A DNA stretch of 64,000 nucleotides from Procambarus clarkii (GCF_040958095.1 NC_091165.1:30260592-30324591); one strand, 5' to 3'; shown: positions 10,212-20,169, counted from the stretch's first letter. A program made the numbers and translations. Notes: a model not told the origin generated them from the sequence alone.

Positions 10212-11801
10212 TTGGGATCAAAGAAGTCTTTAAATAACAAACCGACTCTCCTGTCTAATAACGATGGTCAGCTTTCAGCCTCTGATACTGCTATTGAGTT
10301 CAATAGGTTCTTCTCTTCCATTGGTTCATCCCTTGCTAATGATATTCCATCTTCCAGTACTGACATTAAGGACTATCTTACAGGTAACTATCCCCAGTCT
10401 CTGTACCTAAAGCCTATTAATTCCATTGACGTCAATGAGATAATCCTTTCCCTTAAAACCAAGTCTGGTGCCCTTGAGGAGATACCAACTTTAATCTACA
10501 AAAAAGCCTCCAGATCTTTAGCCCCTGCTATTGCTTTGCTCTTCAACAAGTCACTTGAACTCCAAACCTTTCCAGATATTCTAAAAAAAGCGAGAGTAAC
10601 GCCTGTCCACAAATGTGGTGATCTCACAGATGTTAACAACTACAGACCTATATCAATCCTGCCAAACTTGTCAAAAAATTTTGAAAAACTAATCTATAAG
10701 CAGCTTTACTCATATCTAGCCAAACTCAATATACTTAGCCCTTGCCAATATGGCTTCAGGCCCAAAAAAAGCACTAACGATGCACTTATTAGTATGCTTA
10801 ACTCGATTCATACAGCTCTTGATAAAAATGAGTTCCCTGTTGGGTTATTTGTGGACCTGCGTAAAGCATTCGATACTGTCAACCACCAAAACCTTCTTCT
10901 TAAATTACATCATTATGGTGTCAGAGGACACTCCCTACAATACCTCAAATCCTACCTTACTGACAGGCTCCAATGTGTTTCTGTGAATAATACAATTTCT
11001 CCCACCCTACCCATCAACATTGGTGTTCCCCAGGGCAGCATACTTGGCCCTCTCCTCTTTCTCATCTACATTAATGACCTTCCAAATGCCTCCCAACACC
11101 TCAAACCAATTCTATTTGCTGACGACACAACCTTCATTTACTCCAGTCCTGATCCCCTTGCTCTAAATGCCACAGTAAATACTGAGCTAAATAAAGTCCA
11201 TCTGTGGCTAACTGCCAACAAACTCACCCTTAACATTGACAAAACTTTCTATATTCTGTTTGGCAATAAATCCTCTAATCAAATAAATCTCAAAATAAAC
11301 AATACCCAAATTTGTAACAAATTAGATGGCAAATTCCTTGGCATTCTCATTGACCACAAGCTGAATTTCCAGGGACACATTCTAAATATATCAAAAAAAG
11401 TTTCAAAAACTGTTGGCATTCTTTCGAAGATCAGATATTATGTACCCCGCCCTGCCCTGGTGACTCTCTATCACTCCCTTATCTATCCATATCTCAACTA
11501 TGGTATTTGTGCTTGGGGCTCTACTACCCAAAATCACTTACGTACTCTAATTACTCAACACAAAGCTGCTATTAGGACAATATCCAATTCTGGCCCCAGA
11601 CATCACTCGGTACCCCTACTCAAATCTCTGAATATGTTAGACATTAAGTCACTGCACATTCTCTCATGTGTATTATACATATATAAAACGCTAAACTATA
11701 ATGCCAATCCTGATCTCAAAAGCTTCATAGAAGGTTGTAACAGAACCCATGAGCACCACACCAGAAATAAATACAGTTTTGATATTCCTAGAGTACGACT
11801 T
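10212..11801 (+). CDS. Reverse transcriptase of family-A LINE copy A2
   Basis: The longest uninterrupted RT frame of family A here: about 530 codons up to the SINE insertion. It lacks the endonuclease through 5' truncation. Linker and fingers: VNEIILSLKTKSGAL and ARVTPVHKCGDLTDVNNYRP. Palm motif A FVDLRKAFDTVNH (codons about 212-224), motif B GVPQGSILGPLLFLIYINDL (about 270-289) and motif C LFADDTTFIY (about 300-309). Thumb: GKFLGILIDHKLNFQGHI. The reading frame runs into the poly-T of the inserted SINE (LFFFFFF) and ends at 11861. All three catalytic Asp positions are kept, suggesting a fairly young copy. Confidence 0.88.
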
Positions 11802-12066
11802 TTTTTTTTTTTTTTTTTTGAGATATATACAAGAGTTGTTACATTCATGTACAGCCACTAGTACGCGTAGCGTTTCGGGCAGGTCCCTGGAATACGATCC
11901 CCTGCCGCGAAGAATCGTTTTTTCATCCAAGTACACATTTTACTGTTGCGTTAAACAGAGGCTACAGTTAAGGAATTCCGCCCAGTAAATCCTCCCCGGC
12001 CAGTATACGAACCCATGACATAGCGCTCGCGGAACGCCAGGCGAGTGTCTTACCACTACACCACGG
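11802..12066 (-). mobile_element. tRNA-derived SINE (family-A-like tail), copy S1
   Basis: Minus-strand SINE. The tRNA head is at the right end (A-box tggtgtagtgg, B-box gggttcgtatac), then a body, then a terminal block cccgaaacgctacgcgtact shared with family-A LINEs, then poly-A (poly-T on the plus strand, 11801-11819). It interrupts the A2 coding end after VRL; LINE sequence resumes at 12067 with caaaccagaaatgc. A short gactt repeat flanks it. It belongs to the same family as the copies at 24232 and 33505. Confidence 0.88.
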
Positions 12067-12570
12067 AGACTTATTCAAACCAGAAATGCTCTACAAATCA
12101 AGGGGCCCAGAATGTGGAATGACCTTCCCAACCATGTTAAAGACTGTACCTCTCTCAACCAGTTTAAGTTAAAAACGAAGCTATACCTAATAAATTCCCT
12201 GTAACCTACCTTACCCCTCTATTGTCAACCCATGTATGTTTTTTTTTTTTTTTGTTTTTCAAATCAACGCTGTTTGAATGTAATTTTCTGTAATAATTTG
12301 TAATTGTATTTGTGCTGCTTTTTCAACAATGTTCCCCCCTCTTTTACCTCTATTTTTATTTGTACTCAACGCATTTTTTTCTTTTTACCCATTAGTTTTA
12401 AGCTTTAGTCAGTAGTGTTTTTTCCTGCCCGAAATGCTTTGCGTAATAGTGGCTTTAGGCATTGTATGTACTAGCTCTATCTATAAAGCCAACAAACTTT
12501 GTAAAATCTCTTTATGTATGTACCTTTACCTAAATAAAAATTATTATTATTATTATTATTATTATAGGAC

Positions 12571-13210
12571 AAAAACAGTGGAAAGATAACGTGGAAATAA
12601 TTACCACCATTTTGTATCTTGGAGCAGTCGCTAAAGGCAAAGGACTCAACATAACCTTAAACTGGATCCCATCCCATGTTGGAATCCCATTAAATGAGAA
12701 AGCCGATGAAATTGCTAAATTGGCAACTCGTCATCCAGTGATACATAAAACAATTCAACCCAGCCTAGAGAACATAAAAAACATCATCACCAAAAAACTC
12801 TCACATCTCAACAAAGCCGACCTGCACCAGAGAATAGCTGAAGGTTCGCCATCTGCAACATGGTATCTTCAGGCAACCAAATTAGAAAGGTTAAATATCC
12901 CAAAAGGAATCCACAGGGAAATAGCAGTTAGGTTATATAGACTACGTCTAGGTTACAGATGCAACTGGGAGATTGGTGAACCCCGATAGAGAGAGAGTGC
13001 ATCTTCTGCCAAACTGTCACAGAAAAGCCATTACTTCACTATCTTCTGAAATGTGAAGCAACCAACGACCTTAGAAGAGCTATAAGAGTTCCTGAATCTT
13101 GCAGTGGCCACCCTGAAGCCATCAGCCACTCTCCTGGTCAACAAAGGTGTTCAGCAGCTGGACACCCTCATAAAGACTGTCAAGCAGTATCCTCCCCCGC
13201 GATAACAGCT
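12571..13210 (+). pseudogene. RNase H and C-terminus of LINE I-2, final part
   Basis: The frame continues with QKQWKDNVEIITTILYLG, then LNWIPSHVGIPLNEKADEIA, which holds the last RNase H catalytic positions (PSHxGI..NEKAD). After LYRLRLGYRCNWEIGEPR a frameshift near 12989 leads to CIFCQTVTEKPLLHYLLKC, a C-x2-C...H-x4-C zinc motif typical of I-like C-termini. No further coding sequence follows before the hairpin 3' end. Confidence 0.85.
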
Positions 13211-13261
13211 TGATGGTTAAATGCAACCTCAGAATACTGAAAAGAATTACTATAAAAAAAG

Positions 13262-13328
13262 TACCACTTACGGGGAATTCATGCCCGTGCCACCTCTTGG
13301 GTGGCTTAATCTTTATCAATCAATCAAT
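13262..13328 (+). repeat. 3' end of LINE I-2: two hairpins plus (atca)n tail
   Basis: Contains acttacggggaattcatgcc with a partner gcccgt, then gccacc/ggtggc, then ttaatctttatcaatc repeats. It is nearly identical to the last 60 bases of the hairpin-chain elements H1, H2 and H5. This ties that short element to an autonomous LINE: the shared part is what the LINE's RT would recognise. Confidence 0.82.
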
Positions 13329-13448
13329 CTGACATTGGCCGTCTGTTCACATCACAGTTTGTATTGGTGTGCAATTCACAGTTGCGCCACTGGGAACGAC
13401 GGGGAAGACATCTCCCGCCAACACATCACAAGGAGCAGTGTGGTCACA

Positions 13449-14216
13449 ATGCGACCCAAACGTCTTAAGGTCAGAGCTACTCCACTTGACGGTCATGCTA
13501 TCGGGAGAAGCAATACTTTAAAGGTCCTGAAGGACGTTACTGGCCTCGAACCCGCTGACATTAGTCAGGAAGGTGAAGATATCGTGCTCTTCTTTTCATG
13601 TGAAGAGGAGCTAGAAAAACTCCTCACTAACGATGCCATTCTTCGCAAAGAGCACTACCTACATCCTCACTTCCCACGTCAGTTCCTGGCCGGAAGAACT
13701 GTTTTTACCAGCAGGACCAGCCAGTGGATCGCTGAGCGACCTCAACATCATATCATAAACAATATCGAGGACGAAAATCCAAACCTGTCGGTATTCAACC
13801 TGGAGTTCTGCAACACCGACAAAACATCAATGAAGATTACGTTCACCACCATAGCTGCGGCCACCCAGGCTGCCACACAAGGATTCTACTGCTTCGGCCT
13901 AAAAATACCACCCCACCAAATAAAAAAGGAACGATACCATGAGATCCAACAGTGCTTTAAGTGCTACGAGCTCTCCCACCCGACCAACAAGTGTCAGGAC
14001 CCTGTCCAGAGGTGCAGCCTGTGCGCACTGGACCATCACTACTCCATATGCAAGGCAACAGTCCATCACTGCTTGCTCTGTGATGGCAATCACCCCGCAA
14101 TTTCCTACCGCTGCCCCCGCAGACAGGAAAGCATCAAGGCATCAAGGTTGAAGCCAAGAGAAACAAACCTTCTACCTCTTCGACCAGAGCCCCAAGCGTT
14201 CAACCCACCACCTTAG
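13449..14216 (+). CDS. Gag-like ORF1 protein of element I-3
   Basis: Starts at ATG 13449 (MRPKRLKVRATPLDG), just after a short leader; the frame is open further upstream to 13221 in flanking tail sequence, which I regard as chance. 256 codons in this frame. The N-terminal half has an RRM-like feel (ITFTTIAAATQAATQGFYCF). The C-terminal half has three zinc knuckles: CFKCYELSHPTNKC, CSLCALDHHYSIC and CLLCDGNHPAISYRC (about 13966-14115). It is expected to coat the element RNA. A frameshift at about 14210 separates the Pro/Thr-rich C-terminal tail, which continues to about 14920. It belongs to the same protein family as the I-1 and I-2 gags but is clearly diverged. Confidence 0.82.
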   Translation: MRPKRLKVRATPLDGHAIGRSNTLKVLKDVTGLEPADISQEGEDIVLFFSCEEELEKLLTNDAILRKEHYLHPHFPRQFLAGRTVFTSRTSQWIAERPQHHIINNIEDENPNLSVFNLEFCNTDKTSMKITFTTIAAATQAATQGFYCFGLKIPPHQIKKERYHEIQQCFKCYELSHPTNKCQDPVQRCSLCALDHHYSICKATVHHCLLCDGNHPAISYRCPRRQESIKASRLKPRETNLLPLRPEPQAFNPPP

Positions 14217-14920
14217 CTCTCACTAATCAACCAGAAGACTTTCCAGTCTTACCAACATGTGGCTCCTCCCAGCAGGCGACACAGCCTTCTCATTGGGGTC
14301 CCAAGGTCCCACAGGCTCCTTCACAGCCCCCTGCATCACGTGCAGGCATTATCCCTGGTCTTATTAGACTTGCGGAAAGGTTTGCAGGACCAGACAACCA
14401 GCGCTTTGTCAGTGAACTAAACGCATTATATATAGACAATGGCCTGGCCCCCTTCATAGCCACTAGCGTAAATCTCACTGCCTCCTCTACCACTCCGGAG
14501 ACTACCACCAGGACGACCATGTGGTCAACTTCAACACCGACTCCAGAACCGCCCTTGACCCGGGCGACACAAACAGAGGTAATTCCTTCTCCAGCTCCCA
14601 GCACTCCTACCATCACTATTTCAGCAGCCGCGCTAGCAGAGTGCTGTCTACAAACGATAACAGCACCACCAGCGCTCCTGAAATAGCTACAACCACCAAT
14701 CAACGACACCTAAGCCTACCTAAGGCTGCGAGGCGAAAGACAAAAAACGCCCACTACGGAGGTTACGGACTCCTCAGACGAGGAAATCATAGTAGGAGCT
14801 CCACCGCCTAATACGACACCTACATGGTTCAAGACTTCCTCATGGAGGCCACGTCACCAAACTCTAATGACAACACTGCTCAGCCAAAGTCGCAGGCAAA
14901 GAAAAAACGGAAAGCCTAGA
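14217..14920 (+). pseudogene. Frameshifted C-terminal part of I-3 ORF1
   Basis: Read one base off the upstream frame, this region stays open over LALTNQPEDFPVLPTCGSS, RLAERFAGPDNQRFVSELNA and a long Ser/Thr/Pro run, up to a TAG near 14686. It then continues after another shift (RRKTKNAHYGG in one frame, SDEEIIVGAPPP in another). The RLAERF..NQRFVSELNAL segment is an amphipathic helix common at this position in such gags. No endonuclease motif is present before the 3' UTR begins. Confidence 0.65.
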
Positions 14921-15008
14921 GGTCTACACTAATCCCACCAGCTCCATACTGGTATAGCCAGCCCTCCAGGCTGAAAACCATCATGAAAACCCCCCTCCAT
15001 CGCCAGAT

Positions 15009-15125
15009 CTATAGTATCAGCCACTGATACTAGAGATGGCTCCAAAGAGCCTCCACTTACGGGCTCACCATAGCCCGTGCTACTGGAACTTATTGTTCTG
15101 AGTAGTGAATCTTAAACAACAACAA
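15009..15125 (+). repeat. Hairpin-chain 3' end of I-3 (copy H4)
   Basis: Diverged version of the hairpin module: agtatca/tgatact with loop gccac, ggctc/gagcc with loop caaa, acgggc/gcccgt with loop tcaccata, then gctact/agtag-like arms and the tail cttaaacaacaacaac. The stems match H1 and H5 while the loops and the downstream part differ. That is the pattern expected if RNA structure, not sequence, is conserved. Confidence 0.75.
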
Positions 15126-15560
15126 CTGACATTGGCACTGTAGATACTGTTATTGGACGCCGCTTAACTGACAATGTCTCTTCAACGCAGGCTGAACTCC
15201 AAGGTGTATTAGCAGGATTACAGTAAGTAGTCAAAAGTGGAAAAAAAGGCCTGTTTCTTTATTGATAGTAAAGGAGTGTTTGAGTCTTTAAATAGCAGAA
15301 GTATACCAGAATATTGTGATAGAGTGTAGAGAGAATGTTAAGATATTAGAAAAAACTGGATTTAAAGAAAGATTCATGTGGATCCCTTCACATGTGGTAA
15401 TACTGTTGAATGAGGTAGTTGATGAGATAGCAAAGAGACACGGAAAAAACTCTTGTTGATGTTGTAAGTCAGATTACCTTGAAACAAATAAAAACAAGAA
15501 ATAGCCACTGCTTTTCTCAAAAAGCGGTGGGTTTTCTGTGAGAAGAAAACGTAATTCTCA
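15126..15560 (+). pseudogene. RNase H domain of I-1, second part
   Basis: Resumes the I-1 frame from 4450: TDIG, TVDTVIGRRLTDNVSSTQAEL (Glu motif), then after frame breaks CFFIDSKGVFESL (third motif) and MWIPSHV..LNE.VDEIAK (last motif). All four RNase H motifs can be found across the two parts, with several shifts and stops. Homology fades at about 15560, where the GC-rich block starts. Confidence 0.8.
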
Positions 15561-15589
15561 GAGTTGCGACTAAATGTTTAAGCTGTGCG

Positions 15590-17040
15590 CGCACCGAGTG
15601 GGGGTACATATATTGAGCGCCTGCAGATCCGGCGACCTCTGTTTCGCCGCCCCCTGCAGCTGCTCCACATACAAAAATGCTCCTCCGCCATCCTGTTACA
15701 CATGGACTACGACGACAAGTACCTTACAAGCCTACTCACCTTCGACTTATAGCCTTCCACACTGGCCCATGTCGCCTACAAGGGCAGCCCACACGGGACT
15801 CCTGATTCAGTGAAGTTGTCGTCGTTGGCCCAACGGCGTCTCAGAGCAGCCCGCCAAGGGCGGCCTGCCCATCTCAACATGTCCTAAGGTACTGTCGTGG
15901 CCGTGTTTTCCCCACCACGCTCAGTGTGTGGGGCGCCCTGTTTAGTTAGGGATGTCCCCAGTGATCGCCGTGTGCCCAGCGCCGTGTCCCCGGTGGTGCG
16001 TGTTGCGATGCCCTAGTAGCTTCCTCCCAGGTCCATTTGCTCCTCTCTAGGACGCTAGCCGTGCGGGCTGTACGGCGGGGTCCTTTTCTGCCCTCAGTGC
16101 CGTGCCCGAGCGTGTGTGTCGTGGCATGCACGTGTGGGGCTCCTTAATTCCCGAGGGCGGGCGGTGCCACATCTGGTGGTGTCACTCACGTGGCCAGGCT
16201 CTCAGTAGCTTACTTGCCCTAGGTGAGGTCCCTAGGGGCACTGCTTTGCCCCTCGCCCTGGTGGGCGCCCGGGCCATGAGGCGTGCACGTGCGGGCTCCT
16301 CTACGCCCGTGGGCCGGGGTCATCCCACGCCTGGTGGCGTGGCCTGTGCGGACAGACCTACGTGGTTTCCATGCCCTAGGGGGCGTCCCTAGGGGCCTGG
16401 AGGTGTGCCCAGCGTGTCCGGCGTGCCCTAGTGTCGGGCACGCTCAGCGTGTCCATCATGCTCGGTGTGTCCGGGGTATGGCGTGGGCCACGTGGCCAGG
16501 CTCCTCACGGCTTTCTTGCCTCTAGGGGCTGCCCTAGGGGGGCCATGGCTCGCCTCTCGCCCGGGCTGAGGGCCATGTGGTGTGGGCGTGCTGTGCTCGC
16601 CTCTGCCCGCGGGCCGGTGCCGCACCACGCTAGGGGTGTCGTCCCACGTAATCAGGCACTCTGTGGCCTCCTCGCTCCTATGGGTTTGCCTCAAGGGGCC
16701 CTGGTTCGCCTCACGCCCCGGGGGGGTCACCTGCGGGTGGCGACCGGGCCTGGGGGCCACGTGGTGTGCACGTGCAGGGCTCCCCTATGTCAGCAGATTG
16801 GTGCCGCATCGTTGGGTGGTGGGCCCGGGCCCCCTCACATGCGGCCAGGCGCTTTGAGGTGCTCTTCCCCTGTTTGCCCTCTGTGGGCCCCTGCAGCACG
16901 CCCCAGGCTGGGGCCACTTAAGTGTTATGCCCGGGCTGGGGCCACTTCAGTTTTATGCCCAGGCTGGGGCTACTCCAGTTTATTAAGCCCCAGGCTGGGG
17001 CCACTTCAGTTTATTAAGCCCCAGGCCGGGGCCACTTAGG
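15590..17040. repeat. GC-rich block with degenerate ~200-bp repeats and a 34-bp minisatellite
   Basis: Strongly GC-rich compared with its surroundings. From about 16130 to 16820 a degenerate unit of roughly 150-250 bp recurs. Its landmarks are cacgtgcggggctcc-like, ggtgccgcac-like, ccctagggg pairs and cgcctcgccc-like segments. From about 16905 to 17035 there are five copies of a ~34-bp unit containing ccaggctggggccacttcag. Several overlapping ORFs are open on both strands, but they change frame between repeat units and show no domain; I treat them as composition effects. I could not assign it to a transposon class. Confidence 0.6.
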
Positions 17041-17597
17041 CCCCCCTGCTACGCCTTTCGCAGAGCCCTCAGTCTGCCCCTCCACGAGGCCCATGGGTTG
17101 CCTGGTGGGACCGCCGCCTGCCCCACGGGCACGTCAGTTAGCTCCCTTTGTCGGGCCCGTCTGTTACGCCCTTAGCTGGGCTCCCTCCAGCTCCACGCCC
17201 CGTAGCTGGGCACGACGGCATGGCAGACGGCAGGTGGTGGGCACTTGGAGCCCCTCTCTACGACACCGCTCCGTTCCTAAGCGTGCCGCCAGCATTCCCT
17301 GCCGTGCTAGAGGTGGGGCCGCCCTGTTGCTGCTTCATTCCGAAGATTCGATTCAGAAGAATTCCATTAATTATTTATAATTAATTATTAGTCATTATTT
17401 CTAGTTATGTTTATTATTTGCTTTATCTATTTATTATCCTCCATAATTATTTATTATTTTATTAAGATAAACAAGTCAAGTGGTTTCAAGCAGTGGAATT
17501 ACTACTTATTTCGTATGTGTCTTTCATGTCTATGTATTTATTACTTTGCCCCTCCTATATTTGCTTTCAAGTTTTATTTTATTTTATTATAAATCAT
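17041..17597. other. End of GC-rich block and AT-rich segment, no gene
   Basis: The GC-rich sequence ends near 17340 and is followed by about 250 bp of very AT-rich sequence rich in ttatttattatt, ending near the motif ataaacaagtc (17467-17477). The same order, GC-rich then AT-rich then ataaacaagtc, occurs at 20200-21255, so both may be copies of one unrecognised element. No coding sequence is supported. Confidence 0.5.
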
Positions 17598-17833
17598 GGA
17601 GCACAATTCCACAAATATTGGGATAAAAAAAGATTTTAAATAACAAACCAATACTCCTGTCCAATAACGATGGTCAACTTACAGCCTCTGATACTGCTAT
17701 TGAGTTCAATAGGTTCTTCTCTACCATTGGGTCATCCCTTGCAAATGATATTCCATCTTCCAGCACAGTTCAGGACTATCTTACAGGTGACTATCCACAG
17801 TCTCTGTACCTAACGCATACAAATTCTACTGTA

Positions 17834-18188
17834 CCTCTCTCAACCAGTTTAAGATAAAAACGAAGCTATACCTAATAAATTCCCTGTAACCTACCTTACC
17901 CCTCTATTGTCAACCAATGTCTGTTTTTTTTAAAGAGCGCTGTTTGTCGACATAATTGTATTTGTGCTGCTTTTTCAGCTATGTTTTCATTTCTTGTTTT
18001 CATTCTACTCATTATGCTCAATTAGTATTAAGCTTTAGTCATTTAAGTTTATCATGCCCGAAACGCTTTGCGTAATAGTGGCTTTAGGCATTGTATGTAC
18101 TAGCTCTACCTATAAATCAACCAATCTTTGTAAAAATTTATTGTATGTATATACCTTACCTAAATAAACATTTTATTTTTTTTTTTTT
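17834..18188 (+). mobile_element. Short family-A 3' fragment inside A3
   Basis: Carries only the last codons (CTSLNQFKIKTKLYLINSL) plus the 3' UTR and a poly-T tail. The left junction is in the A3 sequence attctactg; the right side resumes with gttaatgagataatcc, the next part of the A3 linker. The fragment normally starts with gactgtacc, so the junction shares actg with the target: microhomology joining at the 5' end of a strongly truncated LINE insertion. Confidence 0.82.
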
Positions 18189-19670
18189 ATGTTAATGAGA
18201 TAATCCTTTCCCTTAAAACCAAGCCTAGTGCCCTTGAGGAGATACCAACTTTAATTTACACAAAAAAACTCCAGATCTTTAGCCCCGGCTATTGCATTGC
18301 TCTTCAACAAGTCACTTTAACTCTAAACCTTTCCAGATATTCTAAAAAAAGCGAGAGTAACCCCAGTCCACAAATGTGGTGATCTCACAGATGTTAGCAA
18401 CTACAGACCTATATCAATCCTGCCAAACTTGTCAAAAATATTTGAAAAACTAATCTATAAGCAGCTTTACTCTTATCTAGCTAAACACAATATACTTAGC
18501 TCTTGTAAATATGGCTTCAGACACAAAAAAAGCACTAACGATGCACTTATTAGAATGATTAACTTGATACATGCAGCTCTTGATAAAAATGAGTTCCCTG
18601 TTGGGTTATTTGTGGACCTGCGTAAGGCTTTTGACACTGTCAACCACCAAAACCTTCTTCTTAAATTACAACATTATAGAGTCAGAGGTCACTCCCTGCA
18701 ATACCTCAAATCTTACCTTACTGACAGGCTCCAGTATGTTTCTGTGAATAGTTCAATTTCTCCCACCCTACCCATCAACATTGGTGTTCCCCAGGGCAGC
18801 ATACTTGGCCCTCTCCTCTTTCTCATCTACATTAATGAACTTCCAAATGCCTCCCAACACCTCAAACCAATTCTATTTGCTGACGACACAACCTTCATTT
18901 ACTCCAGTCCTGACCCCCTTGCTCGAAATGTCACAGTGAATACTGAGCTAAATAAAGTCCATCTTTGGCTAACTGCCAACAAACTCACCCTCAACATTGA
19001 GTACAAAACTTTCTATATTTTGTTTGGCAATAAATCCTCAAATCAAATAAATCTCAGGATAAATAATACCCAAATTTGTAACAAATTAGATGGCAAATTC
19101 CTTGGCGTTCTCATTGACCACAAACTGAATTTCCAAGGACACATTCTAAATATATCAAAAAAAGTTTCTAAAACTGTTGGCATTCTTTCTAAGATCAGAT
19201 ATTATGTACCCCGCCCTGCCCTGGTGACTCTCTATTACTATCTCATCTATCCTTATCTCAACTATGGTATTTGTGCTTGGGGTTCTACTACCCAAAATCA
19301 TTTACGTCCTCTAATTACTCAACACAAAGCTGCTATTAGGACAATATCCAACTCTGGCCCCAGACATCACTCGGTACCCCTTCTCAAATCTCTGAATATT
19401 TTAGATATTAAGTCACTGCACATCCTCTCATGTGTATTATATATATATATATAAAACGCTGAACTGTAATGCCAATCCTGACCTTAAAAGCTTCATTGAA
19501 GGTTGTAACAGAACCCATGAGCACCACACCAGAAACAAATACCTTTTTGATATTCCAAGAGTACGACTTAATCAAACTAGAAATGCTCTATAAGTCAAGG
19601 GACCCAGAATGTGGAATGACCTTCCCAACCATGTTAAAGACTGTACCTCTCTCAACCAGTTTAAGATAAA
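18189..19670 (+). pseudogene. Reverse transcriptase of family-A copy A3
   Basis: RT domain with GLFVDLRKAFDTVNH, GVPQGSILGPLLFLIYINEL (Asp of IND changed to Glu) and LFADDTTFIYSS. The main open frame is 18429-19454. A frameshift near 18255 separates the finger region. At 19438-19452 a (TA)n run is longer than in the other copies (tatatatatata), which shifts the frame after LSCVLYIYI. The C-terminus continues in another frame (NPDLKSFIEG, then MWNDLPNHVKDCTSLNQF) until the hairpin element at 19696. Same role as in copy A2; inactive. Confidence 0.85.
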
Positions 19671-19695
19671 AACTAAGCACTACCTAATTAACTCC

Positions 19696-19835
19696 GACGG
19701 GAGACATCTCCCGTCACGCATGGTGCAGTCGCACCTCCACAGATCTCCAGTATCAGCTCTTGATACTGGTAATGGCTCAAAAGAGCCACCACTTACGGGC
19801 TATTCTTTTGGGTGGTTTAATCTTCATCAATCAAT
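19696..19835 (+). mobile_element. Hairpin-chain short element, copy H5, with 12-bp target duplication
   Basis: A 140-bp insertion exactly flanked by ctaattaactcc (19684-19695 and 19836-19847). It starts with the perfect hairpin gacgggaga/tctcccgtc. Then come ggtgc/gcacc (loop agtc), ccagtatca/tgatactgg (loop gctct) and ggctc/gagcc (loop aaaa). About 15 bases that would close the last two hairpins are missing. It ends with tcatcaatcaat. The duplication length and the simple tail show LINE-type retroposition of a very short RNA with no tRNA-like promoter that I can see. Confidence 0.88.
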
Positions 19836-20169
19836 CTAATTAACTCCCTGTAACCTACTTTACTCCTATAATGTCAGCCCATGTCTGTTATTTTTAAACA
19901 ATGCTGTTTGTCGACCAAATTATATTTTTGCTGTTGTTTTGCCATGTTTTCCCCTTTTTTATTTGTATATTTTCTCAACATATTTTATACTTTAATCTCA
20001 ATTAGTATTAAGTTTTAGTCTTTAGTGTTTTTCCTGCCTGAAACGCTTTGCGTAATAGTGGCTTTAGGCATTGTATGTACTAGCTCTATCTATAAATTCA
20101 TCAATATTTTTATCACCCCTTGTATGTATGTACTTTGCCTGAATAAACATTTGATTTTTTTTTAATTTT

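Larger units (their letters stand above)
10198..12570 (+). mobile_element. CR1-type LINE family A, copy A2 (5'-truncated)
   Basis: Plus-strand copy that starts within the endonuclease-RT linker (sequence ttcacaaatattgggatc, also seen at 29100 on the minus strand) and ends in an (ATT)n tail at about 12541-12566. It is split by a tRNA-SINE at 11802-12066. The 3' block contains cccgaaatgctttgcgtaat near 12428. It is inserted in the RNase H region of I-2, which resumes at 12571. Confidence 0.9.
4451..13328 (+). mobile_element. I-like LINE I-2 (5'-truncated, multiply interrupted)
   Basis: Plus-strand non-LTR element of the I group: gag, endonuclease, RT, RNase H and a Cys/His C-terminus, ending in a two-hairpin 3' end and an (atca)n tail. 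It begins inside gag and is flanked by ctgacattggc at 4440-4450 and 13329-13339. Four later insertions lie inside: SINE dimer (5431-5741), family-A fragment (6639-7321), probable solo LTR (9437-10165) and family-A copy A2 (10198-12570). Without these the element is about 4.8 kb. Frames are broken in several places, so it is dead. Confidence 0.88.
13340..15125 (+). mobile_element. ORF1-only I-like element I-3
   Basis: Complete-looking unit of about 1.8 kb: short 5' UTR, one gag-like ORF, then directly a hairpin-rich 3' end and an (aac)n tail. It has no endonuclease, RT or RNase H. It lies between two copies of ctgacattggc (13329-13339 and 15126-15136), the same 11 bp used by I-2. It resembles half-LINEs such as mammalian HAL1 in layout. 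A recent deletion of pol in a single copy is the alternative. Confidence 0.72.
17598..20165 (+). mobile_element. CR1-type LINE family A, copy A3 (with two insertions)
   Basis: Plus-strand copy that starts at about the same linker point as A2 (acaaatattgggat near 17610) and ends with a poly-T-rich tail near 20150-20165. The continuity of the coding region is broken at about 17834-18188 by a second, short family-A 3' end, and at 19696-19835 by a hairpin-chain element with a 12-bp duplication. The 3' block gaaacgctttgcgtaatag is at 20041-20059. Confidence 0.88.

Noticed and set aside
16431-17039. 202-residue ORF (and others) in the GC-rich block
   Set aside because: Open frames occur on both strands, switch frame between repeat units and contain no motif; high GC content alone lowers stop frequency.
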